DNA from: a bacterium D16-36
Lineage (GTDB): Bacteria; Bacillota; Clostridia; Lachnospirales; Lachnospiraceae
DNA: 64,000 bases
Direction of reading: 5' to 3'
Assembly: GCA_003611745.1 (NCBI GenBank)
Contig: RAYF01000019.1
Location: 1 to 64,000 of the forward strand
Shown here: positions 8,412-16,982 of the stretch, piece by piece
How the letters are laid out: every line of letters begins with the position of its first letter
Numbering within the stretch: position 1 is the first letter of the stretch
The notes under the pieces: generated by a model
Told to the model about the DNA's origin: nothing
Database searches by the model: none
What the model saw: the letters and a program-made list of their open reading frames with translations, nothing else
Made by a program: the position numbers and the translations under genes

Positions 8412-9328
8412 GATTTTCCCACCTCCGATGTGATTTTTAAGAAATAGTCCTCCAATGTTTCGGTATGTTGGCTAATGGAAGCAATCTCAACATCATTTGC
8501 CATCAATTCCCTTGAAATCTTTTGTGTGGTGACACCCTGCTCATAAATACGGATCCCAGAATCGTTTACAATTTTAAAATTACTTAACTGCATTTTTTCA
8601 GCTAAAACATACGCCGCTTTTTTTGTATCCTCTACGGCAAGCTCAATATACGCCGTATTTGTTTCTGCAATTTCTTTCATGGATACTTCTTTCATCATTT
8701 TTCCATGATGGATAACGCCAACCGTATCGGCAATACTTTCTATTTCTGAAAGAATATGGCTGGATATCATAAGCGTCATGCCGTACTCAGTACACAGCAT
8801 CCGAAACAAATCTCTGATTTGCTTCATTCCTGCGGGGTCTAAACCATTTGTCGGCTCGTCAAGAATGACTAACTCTGGCTTGCACAATATGGCACGGGCA
8901 ATCCCCAGACGCTGCTTCATTCCTAAAGAATAACTGCCCGCAGGCTTATCCGCCGCATCAGAAAGCCCAAGCATCCCAAGTGCTTCATCCACGCTGCCTT
9001 TGTTGTAATACCCCATATACTCACAATGAAGCTGTAAATTGTCCTTTCCGCTCATATGGTCATAAAATGTAGGAAATTCAATGATGCTTCCCATACGCTT
9101 CAGCACCTCATAAGAGTTTTTTTCCAATGCTTTTCCAAACAGCCAGGCCGTGCCGCTTGTCGGTTTCCAAAGGTTTGTAAGCATCTTCATCACCGTGGTT
9201 TTTCCTGCCCCATTCGGTCCTAAAAATCCATATACCTCACCTTTCTTTACATGGATATTCACATCTGTGACTAACTGTTTCCCATCTATCGTTTTGCTTA
9301 GATGGCTTGTTTGCAAAATATAAGACAT
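8405..9328 (-). CDS. ABC transporter ATP-binding protein (BcrA type)
   Basis: A 307-residue ATPase with Walker A (GPNGAGKTT), signature YSLGMKQRLGIAR and Walker B LVILDEPTNGLD. As in the left-hand immunity module, the Q-loop position holds Glu (SIIEFPTFYDHMSG), a feature of BcrA/LanF ATPases. A C-terminal extension of about 80 residues after the D-loop region is usual for BcrA. The start codon follows AGGAGG (minus strand, near 9336). An extended -10 promoter lies at 9400-9408. The permease gene follows with a short overlap. Confidence 0.88.
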   Translation of the reverse strand: MSYILQTSHLSKTIDGKQLVTDVNIHVKKGEVYGFLGPNGAGKTTVMKMLTNLWKPTSGTAWLFGKALEKNSYEVLKRMGSIIEFPTFYDHMSGKDNLQLHCEYMGYYNKGSVDEALGMLGLSDAADKPAGSYSLGMKQRLGIARAILCKPELVILDEPTNGLDPAGMKQIRDLFRMLCTEYGMTLMISSHILSEIESIADTVGVIHHGKMMKEVSMKEIAETNTAYIELAVEDTKKAAYVLAEKMQLSNFKIVNDSGIRIYEQGVTTQKISRELMANDVEIASISQHTETLEDYFLKITSEVGKSC

Positions 9329-9399
9329 TTTTTGCCTCCTTTCCTTAGTAACGCCTTTCTCAGACGTAGCAATACGCCTGGAGATGTTTTATGAATACC

Positions 9400-9408
9400 A
9401 TTATAGCA
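9400..9408 (-). promoter_or_regulatory. Extended -10 promoter of the BcrA-like/permease pair
   Basis: On the minus strand this reads TGCTATAAT, a consensus extended -10. No good -35 box stands 17 bases upstream, which is typical of promoters that need an activator. The regulator encoded just upstream is a natural candidate. Confidence 0.45.
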
Positions 9409-9462
9409 ATATAGATTTTCAAAACTCTTGACTAATTCTTACGAATTTCTTTCGCAGGGAAT

Positions 9463-10404
9463 TTAATAAGTTATTTTTTTGAGGCTTACTGTAAAAGTTG
9501 TTTTGACATTCGGTATGCTGTTTAAAAATATATCTCCCTCTAACTGCTTTGCAAGATTCTTCGCAATCGTTAAGCCTAATCCATTCCCTTGTATTTCCCT
9601 ATTTCTAGAATCTTCCATTGTATAGAGCCTGTCAAACACATTCGATGCAAATTCCTGTTCAATCCCTTTCCCTTTATCAACCACATCAATATATACATTA
9701 CCCTTGTCCTGACGCAGAAAAACTCCTAAATATTTTCCGTCGGAGCCGTAGCGTATTACATTTGACAATAAATTGTATAAAATCCTTTGCAGAGCCTCTT
9801 TATCCCCCTGCACAAAAATAGCCGTTTCTGGAATAAACAAATCAACATCAAAATCTTTCTGCAATAAAATATCATAAAACTCCAAAACATTCTCCCTGCA
9901 TATCTCGTTGATATTTACTTTGCAGGGATTTATATTTGTATCGCCAGATTCCAGTTTTGCTAATGTAAAAAACTGATTGATAAGGTCCATAACTTGATTT
10001 GCTTTTGTTTGTACTTTTTTCAACATCTCATGATCTTCATGGTTCAAACGCATAATTTCCAGATAACCCAATATGACCGTTAGAGGTGTTTTTATGTCAT
10101 GGGAGATATTCGCCAGCATCTTTTTAGATGAAATTTCTTCCCTTTTAAAATCTGCCCTTATTTTCTGACGGTCTATCAGCAGGCGGTTGATTTGTCCCCC
10201 TAATTCCATCAAAACAGGGTTATCCGTAAATACCATTACTTTCTCGTCGCTTCCAGTTTCTAAAATTTCCTCCAATTTTTTATTTATCCGTCTAATCTTT
10301 GCCTGTATTCCCTTGCCAAAAACAAAACGCTGGTATAAAACCACAAGGAATAATAAGCAGGAGGCAACTGCCAAAAAGAATATGATTGTTTCATCGCTCA
10401 TCAT
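9463..10404 (-). CDS. Sensor histidine kinase next to the BcrA-like transporter
   Basis: A 313-residue kinase with one N-terminal membrane segment (about residues 7-29) and no sizeable external domain. The H-box is ANISHDIKTPLTVILGYLEI with His102. It has an N-box (NLLSNVIRYGSDG), G1 (DKGKGIEQ) and G2 (GNGLGLTIAKNLA). Kinases with almost no sensor domain usually take their signal from a partner, often the associated ABC transporter. The transporter genes follow after about 134 bases, which fits that idea. The start codon follows GGGGGAG and lies 1 base after the regulator stop. Confidence 0.88.
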   Translation of the reverse strand: MMSDETIIFFLAVASCLLFLVVLYQRFVFGKGIQAKIRRINKKLEEILETGSDEKVMVFTDNPVLMELGGQINRLLIDRQKIRADFKREEISSKKMLANISHDIKTPLTVILGYLEIMRLNHEDHEMLKKVQTKANQVMDLINQFFTLAKLESGDTNINPCKVNINEICRENVLEFYDILLQKDFDVDLFIPETAIFVQGDKEALQRILYNLLSNVIRYGSDGKYLGVFLRQDKGNVYIDVVDKGKGIEQEFASNVFDRLYTMEDSRNREIQGNGLGLTIAKNLAKQLEGDIFLNSIPNVKTTFTVSLKKITY

Positions 10405-10405
10405 T

Positions 10406-11095
10406 TCACTCCCCCAATTTGTATCCGATTCCCCATACTGTAATCACATACTGCGGTTCACGGGGATTATCCTCTATTTTATTCCTCAATCTGCTAATAT
10501 GGACATTGACGGCATTTTCATCACCATAATAGGTATCATTCCAGACAAGGGAGTAAATCTGTTCTTTCGTATATACTTTCTTTGGATTCTGCAATAACAG
10601 CTTTAAAATTTCAAATTCTTTTGATGTAAGCTCTATTTTACAGCCGTTTTTTGTTACAGAGTGCTCATTAAGATTCATGATAAGGTTTCCCGTTTGAAGT
10701 ATTGGCTGCTGCTCTGTGGCACTTGCAGCATACTGTGTATTTCTTCGGATATTTGCTTTTATTCTTGCCAATACTTCTGTGACAGAAAACGGTTTCGTTA
10801 TATAATCATCCGCCCCCAAACCTAAACCAAGCGTCTTATCAGAATCGGTATCTTTTGCCGATATAATAATAATTGGGACAGTGCTGTTTTCTCTAATTTT
10901 TTCCATGACTTCCATTCCGCTTATCTGAGGAATCATCAAATCAAGCAAAACCAGACTGAAACTATCCGAAAAGAACCTGTCGAGGGCGCTTTTGCCATCA
11001 TACGCTGTAATTACCTCAAATTTCTCTGTGGTCAAAAAATTCTTTAGCATGGTACTAATTTCCCTATCATCTTCAACCAATAAAATCTTACTCAT
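10406..11095 (-). CDS. OmpR-family response regulator
   Basis: A receiver domain with VEDD at residues 7-10, phospho-acceptor Asp52 (LVLLDLMIPQISG) and ITKPF is followed by a winged-helix domain ending in YVITVWGIGYKLGE. The ATG at 11095 lies nine bases after AGGAGG and is preferred over an in-frame ATG at 11125 that lacks a ribosome binding site. The regulator and kinase genes form one unit and probably control the BcrA-like exporter downstream. Confidence 0.9.
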   Translation of the reverse strand: MSKILLVEDDREISTMLKNFLTTEKFEVITAYDGKSALDRFFSDSFSLVLLDLMIPQISGMEVMEKIRENSTVPIIIISAKDTDSDKTLGLGLGADDYITKPFSVTEVLARIKANIRRNTQYAASATEQQPILQTGNLIMNLNEHSVTKNGCKIELTSKEFEILKLLLQNPKKVYTKEQIYSLVWNDTYYGDENAVNVHISRLRNKIEDNPREPQYVITVWGIGYKLGE

Positions 11096-11155
11096 TGTCT
11101 GATTCCTCCTTATCTCTTTTCTCATTTATTGCCTCCTGACATCTTTTTAAATGCA

Positions 11156-11197
11156 AAGAGGTCAATACATCTATTTTCATAGATATATTGACCTCTT
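11156..11197. repeat. Long perfect hairpin upstream of the regulator gene
   Basis: Arms of 12 bases (11156-11167 and 11186-11197, AAGAGGTCAATA and its complement) are perfect. After one mismatch they continue as ATCTA/TAGAT, giving a stem of about 18 pairs with a six-base loop. It lies 61 bases upstream of the regulator start. It could act as an operator or as a terminator for transcripts from the rpmF side. No U-tract follows on the minus strand. Confidence 0.5.
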
Positions 11198-11232
11198 ATG
11201 CCTTATTTGCATTCATGCGTTTCTACATGAAC

Positions 11233-11291
11233 TTAACCCAAAAACATTATAAACCTTCTTCCGTTCGTCAATTGGGTTAAAAATGGGTTAA
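11233..11291. repeat. Cluster of GGGTTAA words
   Basis: TTAACCCA at 11233-11240 faces TTGGGTTAA at 11272-11280 and TGGGTTAA at 11284-11291, and a relaxed copy (TTTAACCA) follows near 11301. The two direct copies are 12 bases apart. Read on the minus strand, the same bases encode FNPFLTQLTNG, similar to the tails of some Firmicute tyrosine integrases. This may therefore be either a regulator binding cluster or the remnant of an integrase gene end. Neither reading is secure. Confidence 0.3.
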
Positions 11292-11371
11292 ATTCACTCT
11301 TTTTAACCATGAAGCTTTTTGCAAGTTTTTGCGAAACAAAGCTTTACCTCCGATTTCACGGAGCTTACAGC

Positions 11372-11554
11372 TTACTCAGCATTGGCAAGAATCTCTTTCT
11401 TGTTATAAGAGCCACATGACTTACATACTCTGTGGGACATCATCAATGCACCGCACTTACTGCACTTTACTAAATTTGGTGCAGACATTTTCCAATTTGC
11501 TCTTCTCTTATCTCTTCTTGATTTTGAAGATTTATTTTTTGGACAAATAGACAT
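11372..11554 (-). CDS. rpmF: 50S ribosomal protein bL32
   Basis: A 60-residue protein of typical bL32 form: a basic N-terminal half (MSICPKNKSSKSRRDKRRAN) and a zinc ribbon built from CSKC and CKSC in the second half. It is therefore the zinc-binding (C+) version. Start is the ATG at 11554 with AGGAGGT eight bases upstream. In related genomes a DUF177 gene (yceD) usually lies between ackA and rpmF, and plsX follows. Here the gap to ackA is only 178 bases with no yceD, and a resistance module lies downstream. Confidence 0.95.
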   Translation of the reverse strand: MSICPKNKSSKSRRDKRRANWKMSAPNLVKCSKCGALMMSHRVCKSCGSYNKKEILANAE

Positions 11555-11732
11555 TCTATTCCACCTCCTGATTCCGTACTTCAATTTACTGTTTACAGCC
11601 ATGCCAGTTCCCCAACACAGACAATAGAGGTACAACAATAATCTCCCCTACACATAATCTTTACATGCGCTATAGAAAGCTTTGCACCTTACACACTTTT
11701 CCAAGTATAACAAAGCCTGGCCTTTTTGTCAA

Positions 11733-12923
11733 TTATTTTTTTACCAAACGAACAGTTTCCCTTGCAATTGCCAATTCTTCGTTCGTCGGAATTACCCAGA
11801 CCGCTACCTTGCTTTCCGGCTTCGTCAAAATATGCTCCCTGCCTGATTCTGCATTTGCTTCCAAATCCGGTACAACCCCGATTGCAGCCAGCCCCTTCAT
11901 AATCCTTTCACGAACCATCGCATTATTTTCCCCAATTCCTGCTGTCAGGGCAATGGCATCTGCACCATCCAGTGCAACAAAATATGCGCCAATATATTTA
12001 ATGATGCGGTATATCATAATGTCTACCGCATTTTTAGCATCTTCATTCCCATTCTCCATTTCCTCAATCAAATCGCGGAAATCACTGGAAACTCCGGATA
12101 CCCCTAATGCACCGGATTTTTTATTTAAAATGTCTGTCATCTCGCCGACAGAAATCCCCTCTTTGCTGCAGATGAATTCAATAATCGCAGGGTCAATATC
12201 TCCAGAACGCGTCCCCATCAAAAGTCCTTCTAACGGCGTCATACCCATGCTTGTATCAATGCTTTCCCCATTTTTAATTGCTGAAATACTTGCACCGCTC
12301 CCAATATGGCAGACAATCATTTTGGAATTTCCGATATCAAGGCCTGCCAGCTCGGCAAGCCTGTGGGATACAAAACTATGGCTGGTACCATGAAAGCCAT
12401 AACGGCGCACCCCATATTTCTTATAATACTCCTTAGGAAGGCCATACAGATAAGCTTTTGGCGGCATTGTCTGGTGGAATGCCGTATCAAAGACAGCCAC
12501 ATTCGGAATCCCCGGCATTACTTTCTGGCAGGCGCGCACACCGAGAAGATTTGCCGGATTGTGGAGAGGCGCTAAATCATTACAGGACTCAATTGCCTTG
12601 ATTACTTCCTCATCTATAACAACCGATGACGCAAATTTCTCACCGCCATGCACCAGACGATGGCCAATCGCATTAATTTCTGATAAAGACTTTAAAACAC
12701 CGATTTCCCCGTCAAGCAAAGTATCAAGGACTTTCTGTATCGCAACCCCATGGTCTGGGAACGGAACCTCCTCCTGATACTTTTCCCCCTCTTTCTTGTA
12801 AGTGATGGAACCTCCAAGCCCAATCCTCTCACAAAGACCAGAAGCACTGACTTCTTCTGTCTCCGAATCAATCAACTGAAATTTCAATGTTGAACTGCCG
12901 CAATTTACTACTAAAATCTTCAT
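11733..12923 (-). CDS. ackA: Acetate kinase
   Basis: This enzyme converts acetyl-phosphate and ADP to acetate and ATP, the final energy-yielding step of acetate fermentation. The 396-residue protein shows the ASKHA-family N-terminal motif VVNCGSSTLKFQLI, the substrate-site segment FDTAFHQTMP, RRYGFHGTSH and the adenosine motif GIGENNAMVRE. Start is the ATG at 12923 behind AGAGGTT. Longer in-frame extensions to 12989 have no ribosome binding site. No phosphotransacetylase gene is adjacent. The promoter at 13000-13028 overlaps that of the divergent tmcAL gene. Confidence 0.97.
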   Translation of the reverse strand: MKILVVNCGSSTLKFQLIDSETEEVSASGLCERIGLGGSITYKKEGEKYQEEVPFPDHGVAIQKVLDTLLDGEIGVLKSLSEINAIGHRLVHGGEKFASSVVIDEEVIKAIESCNDLAPLHNPANLLGVRACQKVMPGIPNVAVFDTAFHQTMPPKAYLYGLPKEYYKKYGVRRYGFHGTSHSFVSHRLAELAGLDIGNSKMIVCHIGSGASISAIKNGESIDTSMGMTPLEGLLMGTRSGDIDPAIIEFICSKEGISVGEMTDILNKKSGALGVSGVSSDFRDLIEEMENGNEDAKNAVDIMIYRIIKYIGAYFVALDGADAIALTAGIGENNAMVRERIMKGLAAIGVVPDLEANAESGREHILTKPESKVAVWVIPTNEELAIARETVRLVKK

Positions 12924-12999
12924 TTTAACCTCTTTTCTGCCTTCCCCAGCCTCTTTAATCAATATCTTCCGTTTCTTTCCAAAAAACACACTATAATAA

Positions 13000-13028
13000 A
13001 GTATACTTGATTCATTTTTCTTTGTCTA
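13000..13028 (-). promoter_or_regulatory. Promoter of ackA
   Basis: On the minus strand, TAGACA (13023-13028) and TATACT (13000-13005) are separated by exactly 17 bases. The predicted start of transcription is about 70 bases from the ackA start codon. Confidence 0.6.
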
Positions 13029-13035
13029 GTATAAT
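13007..13035 (+). promoter_or_regulatory. Promoter of tmcAL
   Basis: TTGATT (13007-13012) and TATAAT (13030-13035) are separated by 17 bases. Both boxes are interleaved with those of the divergent ackA promoter, so the two should compete for RNA polymerase. Confidence 0.6.
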
Positions 13036-13079
13036 GTTCCAAAATACACCAAAATAAATTTTTAGATGCGAGGATTTTT

Positions 13080-14330
13080 ATGGAAACAGTCGGAATTATT
13101 GCAGAGTATAACCCCTTCCACAATGGGCATCTCTACCAGATTAATAAGTTAAAAGAACTGACCAATGCCCACAATATTGTAGCAGTCATGAGCGGCGATT
13201 TCGTCCAAAGGGGCACCCCTGCATGGACGGACAAGTATCTGCGCACTGAGATGGCCCTGTCTCAGGGTGTTGATATTGTCTTTGAACTTCCTGCAGTTTT
13301 CGCTGTTTCCAGCGCAGAGGCTTTTGCCCGTGCAGGCGTCAGCCTCCTTACCTCCCTAAACTTTGTTGACGGAATCTGCTTCGGCAGCGAATGCGGCAGC
13401 CTCTCTGCCCTCCAGAAAACAGCAGCCTTTCTGGCGCACCCATCGGAATCCTTTGAAAAAGAAATCCAGAACCTCACAGCAAAAGGAATAACCTATCCTG
13501 CGGCAAGGGAACATGCCATGAGAACCTTCTGTGCAGAATTATGCCATGAATACCCAAATCTTTTTTCCGCGCCAAACAACATCCTTGCGCTGGAATATCT
13601 AAAAGCTATACAACAGCAAGGCAGCCCCCTGGCACCCATCCTCATTCCAAGGGAAGGCCCTGGCTACCACAGCAGTTCCCTAGAGGCACCGCTCGCCTCC
13701 GCAACAGCAATCCGAAATGCCGTAAAAACCCCCGATTTCATTCATGATATCAAAAATGCGGTTCCGGCTGAAATCTATGAACTTCTCAAAGCTAACCGAA
13801 ACCGTTACCCTATGGCCGAAAATAATTTTTCTGACCTGCTGTACTACCGTCTGTCAAATATCACACAACAGGATAACTTCATCCCAGACATGACGGAAGA
13901 AATCCTGCACCGTATTCAAAAAATGCTGCCGGCATACAAATCCTTTCAGGATTTTGTCTTCAAAATCAAAACGAAGCAGTATACCTACAGCCGCATCAGC
14001 CGTGTACTGCTCCGTATTTTGTTGGGCATCAGCGATACCGCGCAACCCCTCCCACTCCAAGAAACCCCTTTTGTGCCATATGCAAGGCTTCTTGGCTTCC
14101 GCCGGGAAAAAAGTTTCCTGCTGCGAAGGAAAACCACAGTTCCTATTATTACCAAACCCGCTGATGGCAAAGAGAACATACTAAATTTCTATAATGCCCT
14201 GCCGGAGAACGCCAGATATCTTTATGAAAAAGACATCTTTTGTTCCAACCTCTACCGCCAGGTACAAAACAATGCCCTGCACTGCTGCCGCGGGAATGAA
14301 TACTGCTGCCAGCCTATCATTTACAGCTGA
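13080..14330 (+). CDS. tmcAL: tRNA(Met) cytidine acetate ligase
   Basis: This family (formerly YlbM, DUF795) makes N4-acetylcytidine at the wobble position of elongator tRNA-Met, using acetate and ATP through an acetyl-adenylate. The nucleotidyltransferase-like N-terminus contains GIIAEYNPFHNGHLYQI (HxGH motif), followed by AVMSGDFVQRG and a conserved SSAEAFARAGV block. The protein is 416 residues, the usual length. The gene is divergent from ackA, whose product is acetate, the TmcAL substrate. The 3' end overlaps the convergent phosphatase gene by 10 bases. Confidence 0.93.
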   Translation: METVGIIAEYNPFHNGHLYQINKLKELTNAHNIVAVMSGDFVQRGTPAWTDKYLRTEMALSQGVDIVFELPAVFAVSSAEAFARAGVSLLTSLNFVDGICFGSECGSLSALQKTAAFLAHPSESFEKEIQNLTAKGITYPAAREHAMRTFCAELCHEYPNLFSAPNNILALEYLKAIQQQGSPLAPILIPREGPGYHSSSLEAPLASATAIRNAVKTPDFIHDIKNAVPAEIYELLKANRNRYPMAENNFSDLLYYRLSNITQQDNFIPDMTEEILHRIQKMLPAYKSFQDFVFKIKTKQYTYSRISRVLLRILLGISDTAQPLPLQETPFVPYARLLGFRREKSFLLRRKTTVPIITKPADGKENILNFYNALPENARYLYEKDIFCSNLYRQVQNNALHCCRGNEYCCQPIIYS

Positions 14331-14965
14331 AACCCATCGGCAAGCCCGCGGAAAGAATCAATCTTCGCATCATACGCATCCACGGAACCGAATCCATACG
14401 CAGCGTACACAAAAGCAATCCCCGCCTCGTCAGAAGCATCTTTATCCCCCTGCGTATCGCCTACATAAACCGTCTCATTTTTGTCTAAACCATTCCTCTG
14501 CAAAAGCAGGCTGATATTTTCCCCCTTCCCCCTGCCAGTATCCCCAAAGCACTCCTTATCCTGAATATAAGGCCCCAGCTTATTCTTCTCTATAAATAAC
14601 TCAATATATCCCGATTGGCAGTTGCTGACAATATACAATTTTTTTCCACTCTCTGATAGAGAGGCAATCGTCTCCCTCACATTCGGATACAGGATATCTA
14701 ACTCCTGACTTTCCAATGCCTGCTGCTCATATTCGCAGCATTTATCCAGAAGCCTCTTCTTAATATCCTCTGGAACGCCATGGAACAATGAATCCGCAAT
14801 GACGTCCATTGTCTTCCCAAAAAGGGACTGCAGCCTGGAGGCATCTACAAAAATATCATCCTGATACCCCTCCTCCGCAATGGCGCGTTTCCATGCCTCC
14901 GCAACAACCTCCGTTGTATTCCACAATGTCCCATCTATATCCAATATTATATTTGCAACTTTCAC
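14321..14965 (-). CDS. HAD-family hydrolase (phosphoglycolate phosphatase-like)
   Basis: Motif I is ILDIDGTLWNT, motif II lies in YIVSNCQSGY, and motif III/IV is VYVGDTQGDKDASDEAG, all as expected for a HAD phosphatase with a helical cap. The GTG at 14965, eight bases after GGGAGGAG, is the best start and gives 214 residues. The gene follows another HAD gene by 16 bases, so both are probably on one transcript. The substrate is unknown. The cap type suggests a small phosphorylated metabolite. Confidence 0.85.
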   Translation of the reverse strand: MKVANIILDIDGTLWNTTEVVAEAWKRAIAEEGYQDDIFVDASRLQSLFGKTMDVIADSLFHGVPEDIKKRLLDKCCEYEQQALESQELDILYPNVRETIASLSESGKKLYIVSNCQSGYIELFIEKNKLGPYIQDKECFGDTGRGKGENISLLLQRNGLDKNETVYVGDTQGDKDASDEAGIAFVYAAYGFGSVDAYDAKIDSFRGLADGFQL

Positions 14966-14981
14966 TATGAATCTCCTCCCG

Positions 14982-15800
14982 CTAAGCTTTGCCACAGCAG
15001 TGCTCTGTTAACCATTTTGCCACCCCGTCCCCATTATTTCCGCCGATTATCCCTGTTGCCATCCCCTTAAGTTCACTAACAGCATTTTCGACGGCATATG
15101 CTTCATCCGCAATTTCAAACATATCAATATCATTCATCCCATCTCCAAATACTACCAGCCTGTCACACTGCAGCAGCTCTTTTAACTGCAGCGCCGCATT
15201 CGCTTCTGATGCCCCCTTTGGCAGAATCTCCAACCACTGTTCTCCCGAATAGATATCTTTTTGGTAAACCGCATGATACCTTTCTTTCAATCCGTGGTAC
15301 AGGGGGGCAAGCTTCTCCGGCTCATCAATACAGGTAATGTAAAAAGGATTTCCCACTGCCAGCTGTTCCGCCGTTTTCACGGGATTTATTCTCGGGTCGC
15401 CTCTCCTGCTTTCTAAAAACTGGGCCATCCCCCTCGAACAGTGCTCCGCAATAAAGGAAAATTTTTCAATCCCATCAATATAAGAATATACAATCGGATA
15501 TACTTGCTGTTTCAATAATGTGCCTAGGACATTCCCAAAACTTTCATCAAAAGAATTAGCACGCACTATTTCACCAGAGACGGGATTGACAATAAAACAA
15601 CCATTATACACAATCAAAGGAATTCTGGTATCCAGCCCCTTTGCCACTTTCCGGGCAGTTACCAAAGACCTTGCGGTAGCGTATGAAAACATCATTCCCT
15701 TTTCAATCAATTTATTAACCGCCGTATTTGTATCATCAGATATTGATTCATCGCTTCTTAATAAGGTTCCATCCAAATCAGACACATATAACGTTTTCAT
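14982..15800 (-). CDS. Cof-type HAD-IIB phosphatase
   Basis: A 272-residue protein with motif I YVSDLDGTLLRSDESIS, a threonine/serine motif in YATARSLVTARK, and VVFGDGMNDIDMFEIA near the C-terminus. This layout belongs to the Cof subfamily with a type IIB cap. Members dephosphorylate sugar phosphates, nucleotides or cofactors such as FMN. The start follows GGGGAGGATAT. It is the first gene of a two-gene phosphatase unit. Confidence 0.9.
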   Translation of the reverse strand: MKTLYVSDLDGTLLRSDESISDDTNTAVNKLIEKGMMFSYATARSLVTARKVAKGLDTRIPLIVYNGCFIVNPVSGEIVRANSFDESFGNVLGTLLKQQVYPIVYSYIDGIEKFSFIAEHCSRGMAQFLESRRGDPRINPVKTAEQLAVGNPFYITCIDEPEKLAPLYHGLKERYHAVYQKDIYSGEQWLEILPKGASEANAALQLKELLQCDRLVVFGDGMNDIDMFEIADEAYAVENAVSELKGMATGIIGGNNGDGVAKWLTEHCCGKA

Positions 15801-15851
15801 ATATCCTCCCCTTTTCTCTTAAAACACCATCCGGCTGAAATTGGCGATATC

Positions 15852-16385
15852 TTATATATCTCCTGATTCTGTAAATAATTCATAACGGTATTCCATACGC
15901 TCCTCCTGCGACGCCTTGTTTTTCCGGCCGCCATACTCAGCCGTCCTTTTCATCCCCAGCTTCTCCATCACACGGTAAGAGCCTATATTTTCCGTATCGC
16001 AATGGGCAATAAAATGAGTAACGCCCCTCTCGTTTCCGGCAAACTCAATCAACACTGCCGCCGCCTCAGATATCATTCCCTTATTCCAATACTTCTTATG
16101 AAGAATCCAGCCAAGCTCCCCCGTCTTACCGTCATTCTCCAGATACAGGGAAACAGCTCCAACCTGCCGTCCTTCATAACAAATAGCAAACTCATAAAAA
16201 TCAGGCTCACGCTTCCCCCACTCATTCTCTGTATTCCGCAGAAAATCAGCCGTCTCTTCCATTGACTCATTCGGAAGATACATCATATATTTTGTATTTT
16301 CAAGATCCGACGCATACTCATGGACAGATTCCAAATCCCGCATCCCCAATGGCCTTAACAAAAGCCTTTCTGATTTTAATTCCAT
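15852..16385 (-). CDS. GNAT-family N-acetyltransferase (RimJ/RimL type)
   Basis: The protein starts MELKSERLLLRPLGMRDLES, the usual opening of RimJ/RimL-like acetyltransferases. It has the acetyl-CoA-binding region around residues 95-130 (ELGWILHKKYWNKGMISEAA) and a C-terminal NIGSYRVMEKLGM block. Start is the ATG at 16385 with GAGG six bases before it. An upstream in-frame ATG at 16397 is possible. The leader is one of the GCAGAAATGAGG repeats (16392-16403), and its upstream part overlaps the end of the preceding gene. The substrate is unknown. Confidence 0.87.
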   Translation of the reverse strand: MELKSERLLLRPLGMRDLESVHEYASDLENTKYMMYLPNESMEETADFLRNTENEWGKREPDFYEFAICYEGRQVGAVSLYLENDGKTGELGWILHKKYWNKGMISEAAAVLIEFAGNERGVTHFIAHCDTENIGSYRVMEKLGMKRTAEYGGRKNKASQEERMEYRYELFTESGDI

Positions 16386-16419
16386 AACAATCCTCATTTC
16401 TGCAAGCACTTCATTTGGT

Positions 16420-16923
16420 TTATTGCGCACGTGAGAATAAAATTTCATCCAAAATATCACAAGCCCTCTGAATCTGTTCAAGGCAGGGCCTTTTCTTATA
16501 ATATTCCTCCGTACGCTCCGCCGGTGTAGTATCCGTAAACTCCGCCGCCTCAAGCGCGCTGCCGCTGTCCTTCTTTTCCTTTCCGGGCATCGGCACAAGC
16601 CCCAAAAGCTCCTTGCAGATAATAGACCCGTATTCCTCCTTATACCTTTTCGCCAACTTCTGCACCATATCATAATTTGCCTTCTTGGCCTCCGGATCCT
16701 TCGGCCGCACCTGCCCGGTCTCCATCCCTGCCACCATAAACATAGCAGAAACCGCGCCGCACACTTCACGCATCCGCCCCATCCCCCCGCCAAAGGAAGC
16801 GGACAGCTTAAGTGCCAGCTCCTTATCCAGATGATACCGCTCGGCATAGGCAGCAAAAACAGCCTGAGAACAGTTATAGCCTTCCAAAAACAACTCCTTC
16901 GCTTTTTCCCTTTCCGGTTTCAT
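16420..16923 (-). CDS. C_GCAxxG_C_C family redox-type protein
   Basis: A 167-residue protein with GYNCSQAVFAAYAE near residue 15, FGGGMGRMREVCGAVSAMFM around residues 44-63 (the GC-A signature), a further Cys in IICKELLG and another in KKRPCLEQ. This is the pattern that names the family. Its members are thought to bind a metal or redox cofactor, but no reaction is established. The start at 16923 follows AGGCGGGG. The neighbouring acetyltransferase gene follows on the same strand. Confidence 0.85.
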   Translation of the reverse strand: MKPEREKAKELFLEGYNCSQAVFAAYAERYHLDKELALKLSASFGGGMGRMREVCGAVSAMFMVAGMETGQVRPKDPEAKKANYDMVQKLAKRYKEEYGSIICKELLGLVPMPGKEKKDSGSALEAAEFTDTTPAERTEEYYKKRPCLEQIQRACDILDEILFSRAQ

Positions 16924-16982
16924 ATTTATGCCCCGCCTTTCCTAATTTAACCGCCTAAGTATAACTCCCATAAACCCTAAAA

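Noticed and set aside
16386-16856. Long N-terminal extension of the acetyltransferase frame
   Set aside because: It is rich in Arg and Trp, overlaps the C_GCAxxG_C_C gene in another frame, and the ribosome binding site points to 16385.
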